DNA of 64,000 nt from Sedimentisphaerales bacterium (GCA_016936075.1 JAFGPS010000049.1:1-64000); one strand, 5' to 3'. Counted from the first letter of the stretch, positions 7,608 through 16,512 are shown. Numbers and translations: made by a program. Notes: a model not told the origin generated them from the letters alone.

Positions 7608-9970
7608 TGGAAACGATAGATTTGAAATTTGTTGACGAAGCTGTAGAGCGAATAGGTAAAGGCAGTGAGAAAGTTCTCGAACTGCTTCAGGCTATACAGG
7701 GACATTACGGCTATTTGCCTAAAGAAGCACTCGAGCGAGTTTGTGAATTGACGCAAATTACTCCTGCTTCTATAGCCGGTGTATCGACTTTCTACGACCA
7801 GTTTCGTCACTCGCCCGCGGGCAAGCATATAATTCATGTATGCACAGGTACGGCGTGTCACGTAAAGGGAAGCGACCTTGTTTATGATGCTTTCCTGCGT
7901 TTCCTGAAAATTCCTAAAGGCGAAGATACAGATTCGGATAAATTATTCACAGTAGAAAAAATCGCATGTCTGGGTTGCTGCACATTAGCTCCGGCTGTTC
8001 AGATAGGCCCGGTGACATATGGACATTTAACTTCTGAGGCTGTTCCGAATGTTATAAGCGATTATCTGAAATATGAAGAATCGCGAGCTTCTCAAAAAGG
8101 TCGCGGCGGTGGGATAGAATCCCACCCTACGAAAAAAGATTTTGCTGGCGAAATCAGATTAGGACTTGGTTCATGCTGTGTTGCTCGCGGCAGTGGAAAA
8201 TTACGCGAAGCACTCGACCAGGTATTGAAAGAAACAGGGCTTAATCTTGCAATCAAACGAGTGGGATGTGTTGGAATGTGTTTCCAGACTCCTTTGCTCG
8301 AAGTCGTAATGCCGGATAACAAATCTTATTTATATGCAAGAGTAGAACCTGAAGATGCGAAAGCCATAATAACAAAACATTTCAAAGTTGGTCTTGCCCG
8401 GAAGCTGGTTGACTCTACTTCTGTTTTACTCGATAGAGTTTTGACGGACAAGCAGAGGGAGCCGGTGACACGTTACGAGATAAATGTGCGAGAAAATGAA
8501 GTAGCGGATTTTTTGGACAGGCAGGTTCATATTGCTACTGAGTATGGCGGTGTACTTGATCCGGTCGATATCGACGAATATATCGAAAAAGATGGTTTCG
8601 CCGCGATGCAGAAATGTTTGAGCGAACCTGAGCCGAGAAATATTATTTCACAAATAGAACAGAGCGGACTGCGGGGAAGAGGTGGTGCGGGTTTCCCAAC
8701 GCATTTGAAATGGACTGCCGTAAGAAATGCAAAAACAGACAGTATAAAATATATCGTATGTAATGGTGACGAAGGTGACCCTGGAGCGTTTATGGACAGG
8801 ATGCTCATGGAGTCATACCCGTATCGTATTATCGAAGGAATGGTAATCGCGGCTTATAGCGTGGGTGCGAACGAAGGTTACCTTTATATTCGTGCGGAAT
8901 ATCCGCTTGCACTTAAGAGAATAAAAAACGCGATAGAAAATTGTAAAAAGCGTGGTTACCTGGGTGACAATATTTTGCAGAGCGGCTTTTCGCTGAATCT
9001 TAATATAATGCCCGGCGCAGGAGCGTTTGTCTGCGGTGAAGAAACCGCACTTATGGCGAGTATCGAAGGGCGAAGAGGAATGCCTCGATACCGGCCTCCA
9101 TATCCGGCGACGAGCGGCTTATGGGGAAAACCCACTCTTATCAATAATGTCGAGACGTATTGTGTTGTGCCGTGGATTATACGCAATGGAGCAGAATCAT
9201 TCGCGAAACATGGAACCGGCCGCAGTAAAGGAACAAAGGTTTTTGCTCTTGCCGGAAAAATTGCCAACGGCGGATTAATCGAAGTTCCTATGGGTATTTC
9301 TGTAAGAACAATTATCGAAGATATCGGTGGCGGAATTGGCGGCGGTTTAAAACTTAAAGCAGTTCAGATCGGTGGGCCGTCAGGTGGTTGTGTTCCTGAA
9401 CATTTGTCACATACCTCTGTTGATTATGAAACTTTAAAAGACGTTGGCGCAATGATGGGTTCCGGCGGAATGGTCGCACTCGATGAGACGGATTGCATGG
9501 TAGATATCGCGAGATATTTCCTTGTGTTCACGCAGGACCAATCTTGCGGCAAATGTACTTTCTGTCGAATCGGTACAAAGAGAATGCTCGAAATTTTAGA
9601 GAGACTCTGCTCTGGACAAGGAAAGAAAACTGATATACAGGACCTTGAGAATCTCGCGAAGATTATTCAAAACTCCAGTATGTGCGCATTGGGTAAAACC
9701 GCGCCGAATCCTGTTCTATCGACTATAAAATATTTCCGCGAAGAATACGAAGCTCATATAGAAAAAAGATGTCCCGCGGGTAAGTGCAAAGCTATGATTA
9801 CATACTCGGTGACAGATGATTGTATCGGGTGTACTTTATGTGCCCAGCATTGCCCGGTTGAAGCAATCGCTATGGCACCTTACCAGAAACATGAAATAGA
9901 TACGGAAAAATGTATTCGCTGCGGCGGGTGTAAAAATGTTTGTCCCGACAACGCTGTGAAAGTTCAATAA
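7607..9970 (+). CDS. NuoE-NuoF-type fusion with C-terminal 2[4Fe-4S] domain (HydB/HndC-like)
   Basis: 787 residues. In order: a NuoE-like thioredoxin-fold [2Fe-2S] domain (C79/C84 and C121/C125); a linker with an unusual glycine-rich insert (about 165-177); a second thioredoxin-like [2Fe-2S] domain (C190 or C191, C221, C225); a NuoF flavoprotein domain with FMN/NADH signature GRGGAGFP (357-364) and an SLBB region; the NuoF [4Fe-4S] site (C647/C650/C653 and C693); and two ferredoxin clusters (C739-C749 and C769-C779). This architecture is that of the NAD(P)H-handling beta subunit of HydABC/HndABCD-type, often electron-bifurcating, enzymes. No hydrogenase catalytic subunit is present in the window. 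One-base overlap with the propeller gene; three-base gap to the next gene. Confidence 0.9.
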   Translation: METIDLKFVDEAVERIGKGSEKVLELLQAIQGHYGYLPKEALERVCELTQITPASIAGVSTFYDQFRHSPAGKHIIHVCTGTACHVKGSDLVYDAFLRFLKIPKGEDTDSDKLFTVEKIACLGCCTLAPAVQIGPVTYGHLTSEAVPNVISDYLKYEESRASQKGRGGGIESHPTKKDFAGEIRLGLGSCCVARGSGKLREALDQVLKETGLNLAIKRVGCVGMCFQTPLLEVVMPDNKSYLYARVEPEDAKAIITKHFKVGLARKLVDSTSVLLDRVLTDKQREPVTRYEINVRENEVADFLDRQVHIATEYGGVLDPVDIDEYIEKDGFAAMQKCLSEPEPRNIISQIEQSGLRGRGGAGFPTHLKWTAVRNAKTDSIKYIVCNGDEGDPGAFMDRMLMESYPYRIIEGMVIAAYSVGANEGYLYIRAEYPLALKRIKNAIENCKKRGYLGDNILQSGFSLNLNIMPGAGAFVCGEETALMASIEGRRGMPRYRPPYPATSGLWGKPTLINNVETYCVVPWIIRNGAESFAKHGTGRSKGTKVFALAGKIANGGLIEVPMGISVRTIIEDIGGGIGGGLKLKAVQIGGPSGGCVPEHLSHTSVDYETLKDVGAMMGSGGMVALDETDCMVDIARYFLVFTQDQSCGKCTFCRIGTKRMLEILERLCSGQGKKTDIQDLENLAKIIQNSSMCALGKTAPNPVLSTIKYFREEYEAHIEKRCPAGKCKAMITYSVTDDCIGCTLCAQHCPVEAIAMAPYQKHEIDTEKCIRCGGCKNVCPDNAVKVQ
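8108..8126. repeat. Perfect 8-bp palindrome inside the NuoE-NuoF coding sequence
   Basis: ggtgggat-aga-atcccacc is an exact inverted repeat with a three-base loop. It encodes the odd Gly-rich linker segment GRGGGIESHPTKK between the two thioredoxin-like domains. Short palindromes of this form are often dispersed repeats; here one appears to have been tolerated in frame in an interdomain linker. No second copy was noticed in the window. Confidence 0.6.
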
Positions 9971-9973
9971 ACA

Positions 9974-11551
9974 ATGCCTGTACTAACTATAGATAATCGT
10001 AAAGTTGAAATCGAAGAAGGCAAGACGATTCTCGAAGCCGCGGAGAAAATCGGTATTGAGATTCCGACTATGTGCTTTCTTAAAGGTTTCAGGCCTTCGA
10101 CAAGTTGTATGATTTGCGTTGTGAAAGTAGAAGGAAAAGCGGGTTTTATTCCATCATGTGCGACTATTGTAGAAGAAGGTATGGTTGTCCAGACTTGTTC
10201 GCAGGAAATAGACCTTGCTCGAAAAGCCGCGCTTGAACTTTTGCTCAGTGACCATTTGGGTGATTGCATGGGGCCGTGCCATGTCACTTGTCCGGCGAAT
10301 ATGAATATTCCTTTAATGATTCGTCAGATTTCACAAGGCAAACTTGAAGATGCAATCGTTACGGTGAAAAAAGATATTGCATTACCGGCAGTGCTTGGAA
10401 GAATTTGTCCTGCGCCATGCGAAAAGGCATGCAGGCGTGATAGTCTGGATGGGGGAGTATCAATTTGCTTATTGAAACGATACGTTGCGGATATCGATTT
10501 GGATTCAAAAAAATCTTATCTGCCGAAATGTAAAGAAAAGAAAAATAAAAGTGTCGCAATTATCGGGGCAGGTCCTGCCGGATTAGCGGCTGCTTATTAT
10601 TTAGCGCAGGAAGGTTACGATAGTACGATTTTCGATGAGCATGAAAAGCCCGGCGGAATGCTGCAATATGGAGTTCCTGAAAACGAGCTTCCGAGAGATA
10701 TACTCGATAAGGAAATTGCGCAAGTTGAAAAACTTGGAGTGAAGTTCAAGCTCAAAACTCGAATTGGTACAAATATAATGCTTGAAAACTTGCGAGAAGA
10801 TTTCGATGCGGTTTTTGTTGCTACAGGCAAGCTTAAAGATGAAGCCGATTCGATGGGATTGCAAACAAAAGCTAACGCGATAGTTATTGATTTCCAGACA
10901 TATCAGACAAATGTTCCGGGAGTTTTCTCTGGTGGTGATGCGGTTCGCAAAAGAAAAGTTGCTGTACGTGCTGTTGCGGATGGCAAGGAAGCATGTGCCG
11001 CGATAAGTCAATATTTATCAGGTGAAGAAGTCACTGGTAAGGCTAAAGAGTTTAACACGAGAATTGGAAAACTTGACGCAGAGGAAGTTGAGAAATTTAC
11101 AGCCGGACATAGCAGGGAATCGAGAGTAGAACCTGCGAATAAAGAAAACGGTTTCAGTAATGATGAAGCTGTTAAAGAAGCCGCACGTTGCTTGCATTGT
11201 GATTGCAGAAAACCGGTGAATTGTAAATTAAGAAAATACTCGGATCAATACAACGCAAAACCGAATCAATATAAAGGTGAGAATCGTTCTTTTGTTCAGC
11301 TTGCCGAGCATAGCGAATTAATTTTTGAGCCGGGCAAGTGTATCGACTGCGGCTTGTGCATTGAAATAACCGCCAAAGCCGGCGAAAAAACGGGCTTAGC
11401 TTTTACCGGCCGGGGATTCAAAGTGCGTGTTGCGATTCCGTTCGAGCGTTCTATACTGGACGCGATAAAACAGACAAACACCGCAAAAGAATGCGTTAAA
11501 GCCTGCCCAACCGGGGCGCTGTCATTCAAAATATCAGATAGTGACAAATAA
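9974..11551 (+). CDS. 2Fe-2S / GltD-like FAD iron-sulfur protein lacking the second nucleotide-binding domain
   Basis: 525 residues. Residues 1-75 form a NuoG/HydA-type [2Fe-2S] ferredoxin (C34, C45, C48, C62). About 95-165 is the GltD N-terminal Fe-S region (CMGPCHVTC, CPAPCEKAC). About 190-215 is an FAD Rossmann motif GAGPAGLAAAYYLAQEG. The usual second Rossmann domain that binds NAD(P)H in GltD is missing: the chain goes from VFVATGK almost directly to NVPGVFSGGDA, which closes the FAD fold. The C-terminus has a modified ferredoxin-like set (CIDCGLC with CVKACP). In the operon it probably exchanges electrons with the NuoF-type fusion, which supplies the NAD(H) site. It ends the operon. Confidence 0.85.
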   Translation: MPVLTIDNRKVEIEEGKTILEAAEKIGIEIPTMCFLKGFRPSTSCMICVVKVEGKAGFIPSCATIVEEGMVVQTCSQEIDLARKAALELLLSDHLGDCMGPCHVTCPANMNIPLMIRQISQGKLEDAIVTVKKDIALPAVLGRICPAPCEKACRRDSLDGGVSICLLKRYVADIDLDSKKSYLPKCKEKKNKSVAIIGAGPAGLAAAYYLAQEGYDSTIFDEHEKPGGMLQYGVPENELPRDILDKEIAQVEKLGVKFKLKTRIGTNIMLENLREDFDAVFVATGKLKDEADSMGLQTKANAIVIDFQTYQTNVPGVFSGGDAVRKRKVAVRAVADGKEACAAISQYLSGEEVTGKAKEFNTRIGKLDAEEVEKFTAGHSRESRVEPANKENGFSNDEAVKEAARCLHCDCRKPVNCKLRKYSDQYNAKPNQYKGENRSFVQLAEHSELIFEPGKCIDCGLCIEITAKAGEKTGLAFTGRGFKVRVAIPFERSILDAIKQTNTAKECVKACPTGALSFKISDSDK

Positions 11552-11569
11552 AATAAACTATTGAGTATT

Positions 11570-11592
11570 AAGCATTTAAAATACGAATGCTT
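11570..11592 (+). terminator. Weak hairpin after the redox operon
   Basis: aagcatt and aatgctt form a 7-bp stem around a 9-base loop, 19 bases after the stop codon. The following bases are T-rich but have no true T run, so this is at best a weak terminator or an mRNA 3' stabiliser. Confidence 0.3.
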
Positions 11593-11602
11593 GTTAGTTA
11601 TA

Positions 11603-11630
11603 TTGATAATTGATACAATGCGGGTATTCT
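11603..11630 (+). promoter_or_regulatory. Possible sigma70-type promoter for the sigma factor/kinase pair
   Basis: TTGATA (11603-11608) and TATTCT (11625-11630) are separated by 16 bases, ahead of the sigma factor ATG at 11696. A second overlapping reading, TTGATA 11610 with TATGTT 11633, has 17-base spacing. The region is A+T-rich, so chance matches are likely. Confidence 0.3.
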
Positions 11631-11695
11631 TTTATGTTTTGAATTGAATGTAAATTCCTAAAGCATGAATTGAATATAAGATATTGAGTGTAAAA

Positions 11696-12250
11696 ATGAA
11701 TGAAGTGACTCGCATATTAAATGCAATTAGTCAGGGAAAAGCGCAAGCTGCGGATGAGTTGCTTCCACTGGTTTATGATGAACTGCGACTTCTTGCTGCT
11801 CAGAAGTTAAAACGTGAGCAACCTGGCCAGACACTTCAAGCTACTGCTCTTGTTCATGAAGCTTATATTCGATTGGCAGGCGAAGAATCCCAGAATTGGA
11901 ATGGTCGAAAACATTTTTTTAGAGCCGCTGCCGAAGCGATGCGGCGGATTCTCATCGATAACGCACGCCGCAAAAAGAGCCTTAAACATGGGGGAGAGCA
12001 TCAAAAGATTGAGTATGATGAATCTATTCTGAATCAAAATTGTAATTCATCCGCTGATGATTTGATAGCTTTGGATGAGGCTCTTGTAAGACTATCTGCT
12101 GAAGATGAAATAAGAGCGGAAGTAGTCAAACTTCGTTATTTTGCCGGATTGACTGTTGAGCAAACAGCGGAAGTCCTGGGGATTTCTCCTCCAACAGTCA
12201 AACGTTATTGGGCTTATGCTCGTGCATGGCTGCTTCGTGAAATTGGATAA
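11696..12250 (+). CDS. ECF sigma factor, TIGR02999-like (kinase-linked)
   Basis: 184 residues from ATG 11696; an upstream TTG at 11684 adds four residues. Sigma region 2 is seen in LLPLVYDELRLLAAQKL, LQATALVHEAYIRL and FFRAAAEAMRRILIDNAR. Sigma region 4 is LRYFAGLTVEQTAEVLGIS followed by PTVKRYWAYARAWL. This is the ECF group abundant in planctomycetes and acidobacteria that sits next to Ser/Thr kinases. No anti-sigma factor is present, and the adjacent downstream kinase is the likely controlling partner, probably by phosphorylation. The pairing is established for the group; the target regulon here is unknown. Confidence 0.9.
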   Translation: MNEVTRILNAISQGKAQAADELLPLVYDELRLLAAQKLKREQPGQTLQATALVHEAYIRLAGEESQNWNGRKHFFRAAAEAMRRILIDNARRKKSLKHGGEHQKIEYDESILNQNCNSSADDLIALDEALVRLSAEDEIRAEVVKLRYFAGLTVEQTAEVLGISPPTVKRYWAYARAWLLREIG

Positions 12251-12374
12251 AATTAAAAAATAGTCCACATTTGCATTAGAAAAAGCTTTTTTAAAAAATA
12301 TTTAAAAATATTGATCCCAGTCGGAGTTAATTTACGCGTTATATGATAGTACCATATTGTAAAGGAATTTGATT

Positions 12375-15300
12375 GTGGGAATTGACAGAAAGAAAGAAAA
12401 GGCAATTTTTGATGCTGCGATGGAATTTGAAAATCCAGAAGAGCGGAATGCTTATGTAATAAAAGCATGCGGCGATGATGTCGAACTACTTTCCAGTATC
12501 CAGAAATTATTAGAGTATCATGATTCGAGTAGTTTTCTTGATGCTCCTGTTTTTGAATCAGATACTATAATTGATATAACTCCCATTTCCGAAGACTCTG
12601 GTACAGTAATAGGTAGATACAAACTGCTTGAAAAAATTGGTGAAGGGGGAATGGCAACCGTCTATATGGCCGAACAGGAACGCCCTATGCACCGTCGTGT
12701 TGCTTTGAAGATTATTAAATTGGGCATGGATACAAAGCAGGTTATAGGCCGCTTTGAGGCAGAACGTCAGGCTCTCGCGATGATGGACCATCCAAATATT
12801 GCAACCGTTTTGGATGCTGGAACAACCGAAACTGGTCGGCCATACTTTGTTATGGAATTGGTCCGGGGACTTCCTATAATTGAGTTCTGCGACAAAAACA
12901 ATTTGAATACAGAGGAACGCCTTGAATTATTCATTTCAGTTTGCCATGCCGTACAGCATGCCCATCAGCGAGGAATCATTCATAGAGATATTAAGCCCTC
13001 AAATGTGCTGGTTACTCTTCACGATGGTAAGCCGGTAGCTAAGGTTATTGATTTTGGAATTGCCAAGGCCCTTAATCAGCGGCTAACTGAAAAAACCGTT
13101 TTTACCCGATATTCTCAGATGATAGGTACGCCGGAGTATATGAGTCCTGAACAGGCGGAAATGAGCGGGCTTGATATTGATACAAGGTCTGATGTATTCT
13201 CGCTGGGTGTACTCCTATATGAATTACTTACTGGTGCAACTCCATTCAATTCGGAGTACTTGCTGCGCAAAGGTTATGGAGAAATGCAGAGGATTATTCG
13301 GGAAGAAGAACCGATGCGTCCATCCACAAAAATGAGTACTATTGGAGAAGCTTTGACCGAAGTTGCGCAGCATCGCAAAACTACACCTGAAGTTCTCAGA
13401 AAAACTGTTCGCGGTGACCTCGATTGGATTGTGATGAAAACTTTGGAAAAAGACAGGGCTCATCGCTACCAGACGGTATATGCTTTAGCTGAAGACATTG
13501 CAAGACATCTAAAAAATGAGCCGATAACCGCATCTTCACCGGGTACATTCTATCGAATTCATAAATTTATTAAGAGAAATCGAGTTAAAGTAATGATGTG
13601 GTCGTCTGCGGCTGTTATTGTTATTGGTTTTTTATTTGTATTTAATTTGTATTTTCACTTCAGGACCGAACGAAATAAAAACGACCATATCAGGTCTATT
13701 TCATTGGTTGAAGATTTAATTACTAACGGAGACTATGAAAATGCGCTTACTGAAGTTCAGCCTTACCTTTCCAGTAAGTTCGTTGGGTCAAAAGCCCAGC
13801 TCTTGAATGCGCGTATACTATTGGAACTTCAAAGGCCGGATGCCAGTATAGAGCAATTGAATAAGCTGCTTAACGAACAGTCAGAAATCGCTGCCAACGC
13901 GCATTTACTTCTTGCGAGAATTTATCTGGAGTCGGCATCAGGCGATCCTCATATGGAAGACAAAGCTGACGTTCACATGGAGCAGGGCGAAAAACTGATG
14001 CCGAGCACTGCTGAAGCTTATCTGCTGCGTGCCATGATATCACAGACTGTACAAGAGACACTCGGATGGCTTGCTGACGCGCTGGAGTTAGATCCTTCCA
14101 ATTACAGTGCACGGCGCACTCGTGCCTTAACTTATTATGCGCTTGGCGAATATCGTGAGATGGAGACAGAAACTTCTGTTATGGTGGGCAGTCAGCCTAA
14201 GAATCCGGCGGGTTATTCTCTTCGTGCTATTGCAAGACGTGAACTTGCATTGCAGCAAAATAATAGTGAAATGCTCAACGAAGCTCTTGATGATCATAAT
14301 CGTGCAGTAGGACTTACGTCACCAAGTGATAAACGTCTGGAAGAAATCTGTTATCAGCGATATCAGACTCTTATGAAGATGAGCAAATATGATTATGCTC
14401 TAACCGATATTCAGACATGTATGAATATTCAGCCGGAAGAGCCGCTATATCATTTTAATATGTTCTGCACTTTATTGGCGATGGGTGATTATGAAGAAGC
14501 CCAGGCAGAATATGACAATATTCAAAATTCACGTCTTATGGATAGAATGCGTTTTGATAATATGATTGCAAAATATGTTTTTGATAGTTTATGTTCACAA
14601 GTTTCATTTTATCCGAAGAACAGGCCGCCGGAAGGGAAAGCCTTTGTTAGTATGTATGAAGCTGTCAGGCAATACAACCAGCTTGCTGAGCGGGCCAGGC
14701 GTGTCGTAGCAGAAGGTTTTCATCCGAGTATCTCACCGGATGGGACTAAGTTGGCATACAGTCGAGGTGTGCTTGGTGCCAGTGCTATTGAAATACTTAA
14801 TCTAAGTACAGGTAAGACTCAGTTGCTAACTGTTCCCGGCAAAGACCCGGCGTGGTCACCTGATGGAGAATATATTCTTTATGTTCGTGACAGGCATGTT
14901 TTATCAATTAAGGGCTTGACATCTCCAGGTGAATTGGCGCATCAGCCTTTCGAACAGGAAGAAATTTGGATTATCAAAGCCGAAGGTAAAGAACGTCCAC
15001 GATTTCTTGCACAGGGTGGTTGGCCAAACTGGACAAGCGATTCGAGCAGGTTTTACTACAAAAGCCGTTTGAACAACATGGTCTATTCTTTATCTTTGGA
15101 TTCTAACAATACAGAACCAAGGGAAGTTTTTGTGTGTAATTCAACTTTTCCGGTTGTATCACCTGATGAGAATTTAATAGCTTTCACTGATAAAAAGAGC
15201 GGTACGTTACAAGTAGTGGATTTAATAAGTCAATCAGTTTTAGCATCCTGGTCGGGGCCTAAAGGAAAGATAAATGAAATGACTTTTATCAGCTGGTCTC

Positions 15301-15530
15301 CTGATGGAAAACAACTGGCGATAGGATCTTATTTAGATGAAGGCCTATGGATTTATGATATTGACAATAAGACTGCTGCCAAACTGATTGATGGTTTTTA
15401 TGCATGGTGTGGATGGTCCGCTCATGATAATAACAAAATGTTTATCGAACGTGTATATGGGTCATGGCATCATGAAATCTGGATTGCTGATGTTGCAAAA
15501 GACGGCATTCCTGTAGTTAACCCAAAATAA
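12375..15530 (+). CDS. Membrane Ser/Thr protein kinase with TPR and TolB-like propeller domains
   Basis: 1051 residues from GTG 12375, chosen because aaagga lies eight bases upstream; a TTG at 12369 is too close to it. Kinase domain about 78-370: glycine loop GEGGMATVY, catalytic Lys in VALKII (about 112), HRDIKPSN (about 202), DFG near 226 and GTPEYMSPEQ. A single membrane helix lies about 405-427. The outside half has TPR-like repeats (about 440-740) and a WD40/TolB-like beta-propeller (about 780-1051, with SPDGTKLAYSRG and SWSPDGKQLAIGS). It follows its ECF sigma factor by about 120 bases. The architecture fits a sensor kinase that reads an envelope signal and acts on the sigma factor. Confidence 0.9.
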   Translation: MGIDRKKEKAIFDAAMEFENPEERNAYVIKACGDDVELLSSIQKLLEYHDSSSFLDAPVFESDTIIDITPISEDSGTVIGRYKLLEKIGEGGMATVYMAEQERPMHRRVALKIIKLGMDTKQVIGRFEAERQALAMMDHPNIATVLDAGTTETGRPYFVMELVRGLPIIEFCDKNNLNTEERLELFISVCHAVQHAHQRGIIHRDIKPSNVLVTLHDGKPVAKVIDFGIAKALNQRLTEKTVFTRYSQMIGTPEYMSPEQAEMSGLDIDTRSDVFSLGVLLYELLTGATPFNSEYLLRKGYGEMQRIIREEEPMRPSTKMSTIGEALTEVAQHRKTTPEVLRKTVRGDLDWIVMKTLEKDRAHRYQTVYALAEDIARHLKNEPITASSPGTFYRIHKFIKRNRVKVMMWSSAAVIVIGFLFVFNLYFHFRTERNKNDHIRSISLVEDLITNGDYENALTEVQPYLSSKFVGSKAQLLNARILLELQRPDASIEQLNKLLNEQSEIAANAHLLLARIYLESASGDPHMEDKADVHMEQGEKLMPSTAEAYLLRAMISQTVQETLGWLADALELDPSNYSARRTRALTYYALGEYREMETETSVMVGSQPKNPAGYSLRAIARRELALQQNNSEMLNEALDDHNRAVGLTSPSDKRLEEICYQRYQTLMKMSKYDYALTDIQTCMNIQPEEPLYHFNMFCTLLAMGDYEEAQAEYDNIQNSRLMDRMRFDNMIAKYVFDSLCSQVSFYPKNRPPEGKAFVSMYEAVRQYNQLAERARRVVAEGFHPSISPDGTKLAYSRGVLGASAIEILNLSTGKTQLLTVPGKDPAWSPDGEYILYVRDRHVLSIKGLTSPGELAHQPFEQEEIWIIKAEGKERPRFLAQGGWPNWTSDSSRFYYKSRLNNMVYSLSLDSNNTEPREVFVCNSTFPVVSPDENLIAFTDKKSGTLQVVDLISQSVLASWSGPKGKINEMTFISWSPDGKQLAIGSYLDEGLWIYDIDNKTAAKLIDGFYAWCGWSAHDNNKMFIERVYGSWHHEIWIADVAKDGIPVVNPK

Positions 15531-15565
15531 TATAGCTCAACATAAATTCTAAAAGGAGTAAGTAA

Positions 15566-16477
15566 ATGAATGCTAAAGTGATATTAATAACAGTAATTTT
15601 AATGGTGGTAACTTGCGGAACTCTGGCTGCGGACTGGCCTCAGTATCTTGGGCCCGATAGAAACAGCACTTCATCTGAGACGGGTATTTTACGTTCATGG
15701 CCTGAAGGAGGGCCGGAAGTTCTATGGACTGTTTCCGTTGGTAAAGGTTTTGGTGGACCTGTAATCAAAGATGGCAAAGTTTATCTGCTCGACAGGGATG
15801 ATGAGGTCGGCGATACAATGCGTTGTTTTAATCTTTCCGATGGCGAAGAAATATGGAAATTTGGTTACGAAGCTAAGGGTTCAGTTATGTTTCCGGGTTC
15901 GCGAAGTGTCCCAATCGTTGAAGGGAATTTTGTTTATTCGTGCGGCCACAACGGTAATTTGTATTGTATAGATATCAACACACACAAGCCTCTCTGGAAT
16001 AAGAACGTATGGAAAGATTTTGGTGGTGGTTCACTTCCGACATGGGCAATTACACAGTGTCCTGTTATTTATGGAGATTTACTTATTGTAGGTTCGCAAG
16101 CACCACAAGCCGGTGTTGTAGCTTACGATAAACTCACAGGTGAAGTTAAATGGAAATCACCATCTCTCGGCCCAGTCGGATATGTTAGTCCGGAGATTGT
16201 AAAAATTGGCGAAAATGACCAGGTTGTAATGATTACGGCCTCAGAAGATAGAGGCGGCGGTAGTCAAGGTGTGTTTGGATTAAATCCGAAAAATGGTGAA
16301 GTCCTTTGGAATTATCCTGATTTTAAGTGCATTATTCCTGTATCGAGTGCTTTTTATGTCGGTGAAGATAGAATTCTGATTATAGGTGGATACAACGCTG
16401 GTGCTGTGATGCTGAAAATTGAACCACAGGAAGATGGCAGCTATAAGGTAAATGTATTAAGGTTAATGAATAATTAA
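15566..16477 (+). CDS. C-terminally truncated secreted PQQ-like beta-propeller protein
   Basis: 303 residues with a signal peptide (cleavage near TLAADWPQ) and strong protein and DNA similarity to the 445-residue protein at 17162-18496. They share DWPQYLGPDRNSTS, GSVMFPGSRSVP and YSCGHNG. Similarity stops at QEDGSYKVNV, where the paralogue continues for another 140 or so residues (about two propeller blades). The copy therefore ends early with an altered tail (LRLMNN). It may be a decaying duplicate or a shortened functional variant. Ribosome site aaaggag lies ahead of the ATG. It is followed after 35 bases by an ECF sigma factor that separates it from its full-length relative. Confidence 0.75.
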   Translation: MNAKVILITVILMVVTCGTLAADWPQYLGPDRNSTSSETGILRSWPEGGPEVLWTVSVGKGFGGPVIKDGKVYLLDRDDEVGDTMRCFNLSDGEEIWKFGYEAKGSVMFPGSRSVPIVEGNFVYSCGHNGNLYCIDINTHKPLWNKNVWKDFGGGSLPTWAITQCPVIYGDLLIVGSQAPQAGVVAYDKLTGEVKWKSPSLGPVGYVSPEIVKIGENDQVVMITASEDRGGGSQGVFGLNPKNGEVLWNYPDFKCIIPVSSAFYVGEDRILIIGGYNAGAVMLKIEPQEDGSYKVNVLRLMNN

Positions 16478-16512
16478 TTTAATTTCTATGGCTAATATTT
16501 GAGTAGAATTCT

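Noticed and set aside
8956-9267. Minus-strand reading in the NuoF domain.
   Set aside because: The plus-strand NuoF domain is unambiguous; no independent support.
4601-11551. Identification of the operon as an [FeFe]-hydrogenase or complex I.
   Set aside because: No H-cluster catalytic motifs and no NuoA/H/J/K/L/M/N membrane subunits were found; only the NAD(H) and Fe-S electron-entry parts are present.
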